DNA of 64,000 bases. It comes from Butyriboletus loyo. Its lineage: Eukaryota > Basidiomycota > Agaricomycetes > Boletales > Boletaceae. Positions 59,305-64,000 of the stretch are shown one piece after another. Both the position numbers and the translations under genes were made by a program. The DNA lies in the NCBI GenBank assembly GCA_038093515.1, contig JBBPSI010000030.1, positions 62,001 to 126,000 of the forward strand, read 5' to 3'. Position 1 is the stretch's first letter; each line of letters begins with the position of its first letter. Below the pieces are notes generated by a model, which ran no database searches, was not told where the DNA came from, and saw only the letters and a list, made by a program, of their open reading frames with translations.

Positions 59305-60425
59305 GACGACTAGTGAAAAGACCTCGTTATGTGGCGATTTAGTTTAAATTCAGAGATCGTTACACAATTCCGGCTTTTGTGTATATGGAGTACTGCGTGA
59401 AAAAAAATCAGATTTATTGTGTGGTCGACCATGTGCAAGATCGCGCTGACTTGCTGTATTCACACCGACAGAGAGCATCGGATGCACCTGACCGTACTTA
59501 TACCATCGGCTGAGAGTGCATTCATAGATCCCACGGACACCACGGGTGACGATGGTCCTAAGTGGTCGTTGTTAGGTTCTCAGCCAGGTCCACTCGCTGA
59601 TGCAGTACCGTAGTACACAGTTTTGTACACGCAAAGTGAGACCTTCCTCACGATACCCGCTCAACGAACCCGCGTTCTCAGCGAAAGGGAGCACTTTGAG
59701 CATCGCGAGATCGTCTCTGGCGATGTGAAGTGGGCACATGGAATGCGATCGGCAACGTCGTACCCGCTACTTGTGTCTGCAGCCAGACCCAATGTGATGT
59801 TGCCATCACTGGCACAGGATAGGCGCATCTCTGCGGGACCGGGCGTTCTTTTTTTATGATCAGTGTCAGGCAAGGCAGTACCCGAGTCCATCCGTATCAG
59901 CAGACATTCCGCACCCACCCGGGGTTCTGATCATATCCGTGTTTGAACTACTTCAAGTCCAACGAGCCATTCCCCCAGGGCAGGCACAAAGAGATGGACA
60001 CACATTGGAGCGAGTCGGACTGTGACTGTTAGAAAGTGCTCCTTCGGCCCAATGAGACCCCACGCATGAAATAGCACCAAGCAAAGCGTAATGTTAGAAT
60101 CGACAAACAGGTGCCCTGGAAGATGGTAGGAAGACATCCATGTGCGAGCTGCCGACCGCGTGTGATAGAGATGTAACGATTCCCATCATGCGATGTACCC
60201 GGCCCGGTGATTCAAATGCTTCATAAATTGGGAAATCGCCGTGAAATTCTACATGACATTACCTCCTATCGGCATACGATGGGTGGCGTAGTAGAGGAGT
60301 TGAATCCTAGGCCTGATTGCTCGTACAATTGCTGTGGGTAATACAATGAAATCAGCATACACTCTTCTTACATTGACATAAAGGTCGCTGCAAGTGGGAG
60401 GTCTTGTGTCCTACAGAGAGGCACC
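59305..60425. other. Intergenic region, convergent gene ends
   Basis: About 1.1 kb between the thaumatin-like and cystathionine gamma-synthase stop codons. No gene supported; short unmotifed frames only. Confidence 0.4.
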
Positions 60426-62474
60426 CTACTTGGCAGATTCCGCGGCCTTCAAGGCTGCATCAAATGAGTGTAGTAGCAAGTCCCTATCTTCCATGCCCAC
60501 GCTGATCCGCACTAATCCCTCCTCAACCCCATACTGGGCCGCCCATCCGAGCTCAGTGTAGTGAGCAAGGATCGTGTATGGGCAAGCTAGAGTGAAGTTT
60601 GTTCCGAGACTTGGGCCTTTCTGACAGGATAGGGCGTCAAAGAAGGCCTTCGACGCAGCCAAGGATGTGAATGTGAGGGAGAACAGTCCACCATAGCCGC
60701 CTTCAGGGAGTTTACATCGTAGGTAGTTGGTGGGAGTCGAGTACTTCGGGTAAAAGACCTCTTTTATGGCGGCGGACGCCACGCCCTCAGTGGGGGAGCG
60801 CGAGCGTAGGAACGCACAGATGGCTTGGGTGTTTTCGTCGACGGCTCGAACACGCTGCGCAAAGTCACGGGAATTGCGTTCCATGAAGAGAGCATCTTCG
60901 TTAAAGTACGTATCTTCGTAGGTAGCCATATGACTTTTCAAAGTTGAATAATGACGTCCTTTCGGATTGAGGACGAGGCTGGATGTATACATGACTTGTA
61001 CGTCAAGTCAGAATATCGAGATTCAACATACCTCCCACCCATGGCATTCGCATCGCCACTGAAGATCTTGGACAGACTCGTAGCAACAATATCTGTGTAT
61101 GGTAGTACCTCGATGTTGACAAAGTTCCCAATAGTGTCGTCAACAACCAGAAAAAAGTCGTATTTATCCGCCAACGCTCTAAGGCGGGGGATATCTGCTG
61201 AGCGCAGAAGCGGATTCGATGGAAACTCGGTGAAGAGGGCAAGAATTGGAGGTTTCGTTGGATCTCGACTGGATTCCTTGGCGAGCATACTTTCCAGGGT
61301 ATCGATGTCTGAGTCAAGTCCATGACCGAAGAAATGGGTTCCTGGTCCCCATTTCTCTAGAATTTTGAGGGTGTCGGTGTACGGAAATCTATGGGTCAGA
61401 GAATTTTAGCGACTAGCCCATACAAGAGATGCAAGCTTACCCGAAACAAACACTTTTTGCTGGAGGTCGCGATCGGAGGCAGAGCTGGTGGGCATTCCAA
61501 ATCGCAGCCATCCCTGTGGGGTAAAGAAACACATCATCTTCGCTGACATCCTGAACACCTCTACTGCTCGGTCCAATCTCGACATCGTGTGAGCCAGCGC
61601 AAGGTCCCTGCGGACCGTCTTGCACATTATCCCTTATGAGAACCCCAGCTATACGTCTCCGAAGGGCGCGCTTTGCGAATGCGGCAGCACTAAGAGGTAA
61701 GTTACGGCCATATCGTTCTTCGAGGTACGTGCTTTGATCCTTGCTCAATACGTCCGCAGGTATGGTGGTATTCGGCTGCTTTCTGACTCCTCCCGATGGT
61801 ATCCGAGCCGCCGGCTGCTTGACTGAATAATACTTGTTGGAGGCCCTGAAAGGTGGATGAGATAGAGTCGGCGAGCTTGGTGGGGATACGGACGATTGTG
61901 GGTTTTGCTTGTCTTGGCCAGGCAAAAGGGAGAGACAATGCTCAGCAAACCGAGAAGAGATGCCCAGGCCAGTGTGCTGCCAAAATTGCTTTGCGATAGG
62001 GAAGATGTCCGCAGGGAAGAGCGCGATATGTAACTCGGGACATTGACGTGTCTGTGCGGCAGAGTCTTCGGGACAGATGGAGTACTGGACAAGTCTGACG
62101 TGTGCTGGCGTTCCCGTACGTGTGGCTCTGTCAAGTATGAACGCTCGGCACTGGTCTGCAATCCTTTTGGAGGGACATAACAGACACTTCTCTCCGTTAA
62201 TCCCGAATTTTTGTTCACAGATACGGGCGAGCTGAAGGAAATGAGGTCCAACCAAGGCGAAGCTCGGTGTTAGAATGGTACGTACCTTTTGGATACTTAG
62301 ATGTATGAAGAAGCGTGGATATCCTGAGACCATCGAATCCACAACGCGCTTCTCTCCCTCTTCATAACCGACATTATCCTTCCAAGTTGGAAGAGAAACG
62401 GAGATGGCATGCTGGGTGAACGGCGGGACCGCGAGTCCCAGGGTTTCGCTTCCGACGGCGACGGCCGTGGCCAT
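60426..62474 (-). CDS. STR2: Cystathionine gamma-synthase (fungal long form)
   Basis: Start chosen at 62474 (MATAVAVGSETLGLAVPPF); an in-frame ATG 20 codons upstream exists. The N-terminal extension (HAISVSLPTWKDNVGYEEGE, a GYPRFFIH segment, CLLCPSKRIADQCRAF) is typical of fungal Str2/MET-7. The PLP fold follows: DVFLYPTGMAAIWNAH, KSVCFGFPYTDTLKILEKW, an FTEFPSNPLLRS substrate loop, FFLVVDDTIGNFVN with the Asp that contacts the cofactor ring, and the PLP lysine in TSLSKIFSGDANAMGG. The end is VRISVGMEDRDLLLHSFDAA. It condenses activated homoserine with cysteine to cystathionine, which leads to methionine. A Ser/Pro-rich insert (about NPQSSVSPPSSP) is typical filler. Introns lie near 62280, 61440-61388 and about 60950. 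Confidence 0.92.
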
Positions 62475-63065
62475 TATGGTCTTGAGGCTCGGTGGATGGT
62501 GCAAGCAGCGATGGAGGGTTGAGTCGGTCGACAAGTCTGATTGACAAGCGAAGGTCGTACATGACTCGCCCCGTGATCAGCCGAAGGGGGCCCGAAAATG
62601 ACATTTGGCGGCAGCCGGACGTTGTTCAACGCAACTCGAACTTGACCACGATCATCAGATTTCCAACTTTTGTTCACCACCCGAGCAGTCGTCGTTCCTT
62701 GACGCGTCTGAATCTCCTACTTGGCACGACACATTGTATACACCGAGCCTTGTTGGGTGTAGATGAGTTCTAGATCCATGTCTTGCGAGCAGCAGTCCAC
62801 TACGCTGTTCCGCATCTCGTTTTCAATCGAGCAAAGGAACCAAGTGGGTTTCTCTAGGTGGTTCCAGGACGGTAGCGCCCACGAAGGATACCATATGTAG
62901 AGGGGCTGATCCTTCTGCGTCCTAGGATGGTTACTCCACTCCAAAGGTTCCATGCCGCATGTTGGAGGCGAGGCATAGGCATTGGAGACGTGGGTACTAA
63001 ATTGATCTTTGTCGAACAAACCTCACTTTCGAACCCCCATCTATCCATCCCCACAGCGTTAATCG
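62475..63065. promoter_or_regulatory. Divergent intergenic region between STR2 and the MYND gene
   Basis: About 590 bases containing both promoters. No gene or clear TATA box seen. Confidence 0.4.
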
Positions 63066-64000
63066 ATGAGTTCGGATATCCGCATTATCCCTCCTCAAGA
63101 TCCTGGTCCATCCCTCCTCGGAGGACTCTATTCGAGGTTTACAGGAGGTTGGCAGGGAATGATGGATAGCATAGTGAATAAAAACCCCAAGTTTCCACCG
63201 TTGGACATACTCCCATGTGCCAACGTCAATGTGGATAAACATGATGTTTGCGAAAAGCCAGGCAAACTAGCCTGTAGTTCCTGCAAGCTAGTGTCTTATT
63301 GTTCCAAGGTATACACTGTTGTCTGAGCACTGTTGGATGTTAACTCATTGCGCCCGTAGGAATGTCAAAAGGCTCATTGGCTCATCCATAAGCGAGGTCG
63401 GTGCTAATCTGCCCATGAGCCCCACCCGTCCTAAGCTACGAACAGATTGCAAGGACCCTATCAGATCGAGTAACTGGAAGCCTGGTTGGATTGCTGAGCG
63501 CCGTGAACCTAGTTTTGTCCTCAGATCCAACATGTCGACAGCGGAAGAATTCGCAAACCGATTCCAAGATAGGCTATCAATTGGCTCATCGCTGTCTGTG
63601 TTTTCGCTTCTGTTTACTTTTCAGAACTCTGACATCCCTGACAGCTGGGGCAACGTTCCGGCTATGGATATTGTCAACTTACAGAATAATGAGAAGGACC
63701 TGGCAACAGACTTGTCGCTTGCGTTTGTTGGTGGGTGGCCTGTGTATACGGGTATTCTTCATCTGACAACCTTCCAGCCTCGGGTGATATTCGAAACATT
63801 GTCACAACAGTCAATGCCCTTGGATCAGATTATTCTGGGAAACTGAACATCCTGTTCAATGACCTTAATCCCCATGTTGTATCCCGCAATATCGCCCTAC
63901 TCTTGATCTTGGGAACAATACCGGATGAAGTTATCGCTGCGGATATAGCACTCCACTTCTGGTACTCCGTTTTCATGCCTATGGAATACCGTCTCCGTAT
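63066..64000 (+). CDS. MYND zinc-finger and DUF4470 protein (N-terminal part, runs off the window)
   Basis: ATG at 63066 (MSSDIRIIPPQD). A MYND finger follows with CEKPGKLACSSCKLVSYCSK, and after an intron ECQKAHWLIHKR supplies the last Cys/His ligands. The next exons read DCKDPIRSSNWKPGW, then WGNVPAMDIVNLQNNEKD, DLSLAFASGDIRNIVTT, LNILFNDLNPHVVSRNIAL and LGTIPDEVIAADIALHFWY. This is the DUF4470 N-terminal domain found next to MYND fingers in many Agaricomycete proteins. MYND fingers mediate protein contacts; the role of this group is unknown. The gene continues past 64000. Confidence 0.85.

Noticed and set aside
40577..62474. HOM6 and STR2 as a methionine biosynthesis cluster
   Set aside because: They are about 19 kb apart with unrelated genes between, so sharing a pathway is probably coincidental.

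Overview
This is fungal nuclear DNA. Nearly every gene is split by many short GT-AG introns of about 45 to 65 bases. The genes are densely packed on both strands and match families typical of mushroom-forming basidiomycetes (Agaricomycetes). A local family of WD40 genes whose repeats read like those of Boletales (Scleroderma/Pisolithus type) suggests, without proving, an ectomycorrhizal bolete relative. I saw no CRISPR, prokaryotic, organellar, tRNA or rRNA features. All gene models are read by eye from splice signals and protein motifs.

Layout. 1-340: start of an ERV25-type p24 cargo receptor (minus). 640-11124: tandemly duplicated block with two apparently intact WD40 genes (2004-3941 and 5928-8469), two decayed tail copies of an unknown gene, and the one complete copy of that gene (9449-11124). 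11554-15242: a UBE3D-like E3 ligase with a very long N-terminal extension. 15769-16310 and 22190-22375: WD40-family debris. 16461-18340: golgin RUD3. 19588-20760: a short intronless P450-like gene. 22800-25202: flavin monooxygenase. 26111-27865: KGD2. 28494-32342 and 32409-34005: a membrane-anchored amidohydrolase and a tightly spaced MDR oxidoreductase.

34254-35517: prenyltransferase alpha subunit RAM2. 35768-37245 and 37477-38396: a head-to-head pair of mRNA-export adaptor YRA1 and RNA polymerase III subunit RPC31. 38778-39538: a secreted protein. 40577-41885: homoserine dehydrogenase. 43789-45113: a PNRC/EDC1-like decapping activator. 48843-55241: UDP-glucose:glycoprotein glucosyltransferase ending in HDEL. 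58066-59304: thaumatin-like protein. 60426-62474: cystathionine gamma-synthase. 63066 to the end: a MYND/DUF4470 gene. Gene-poor stretches lie at 20.8-22.2, 41.9-43.8, 45.1-48.8, 55.2-58.0 and 59.3-60.4 kb.

Function. Most genes are housekeeping: secretory pathway and ER quality control (ERV25, RUD3, UGGT), mitochondrial metabolism (KGD2), aspartate and sulfur amino acid synthesis (HOM6, STR2), RNA synthesis, export and decay (RPC31, YRA1, EDC1-like), and protein prenylation (RAM2). The accessory part is the WD40 block. It shows segmental duplication, mosaic divergence between paralogues, gain of a coiled-coil cassette by one copy, and scattered debris.
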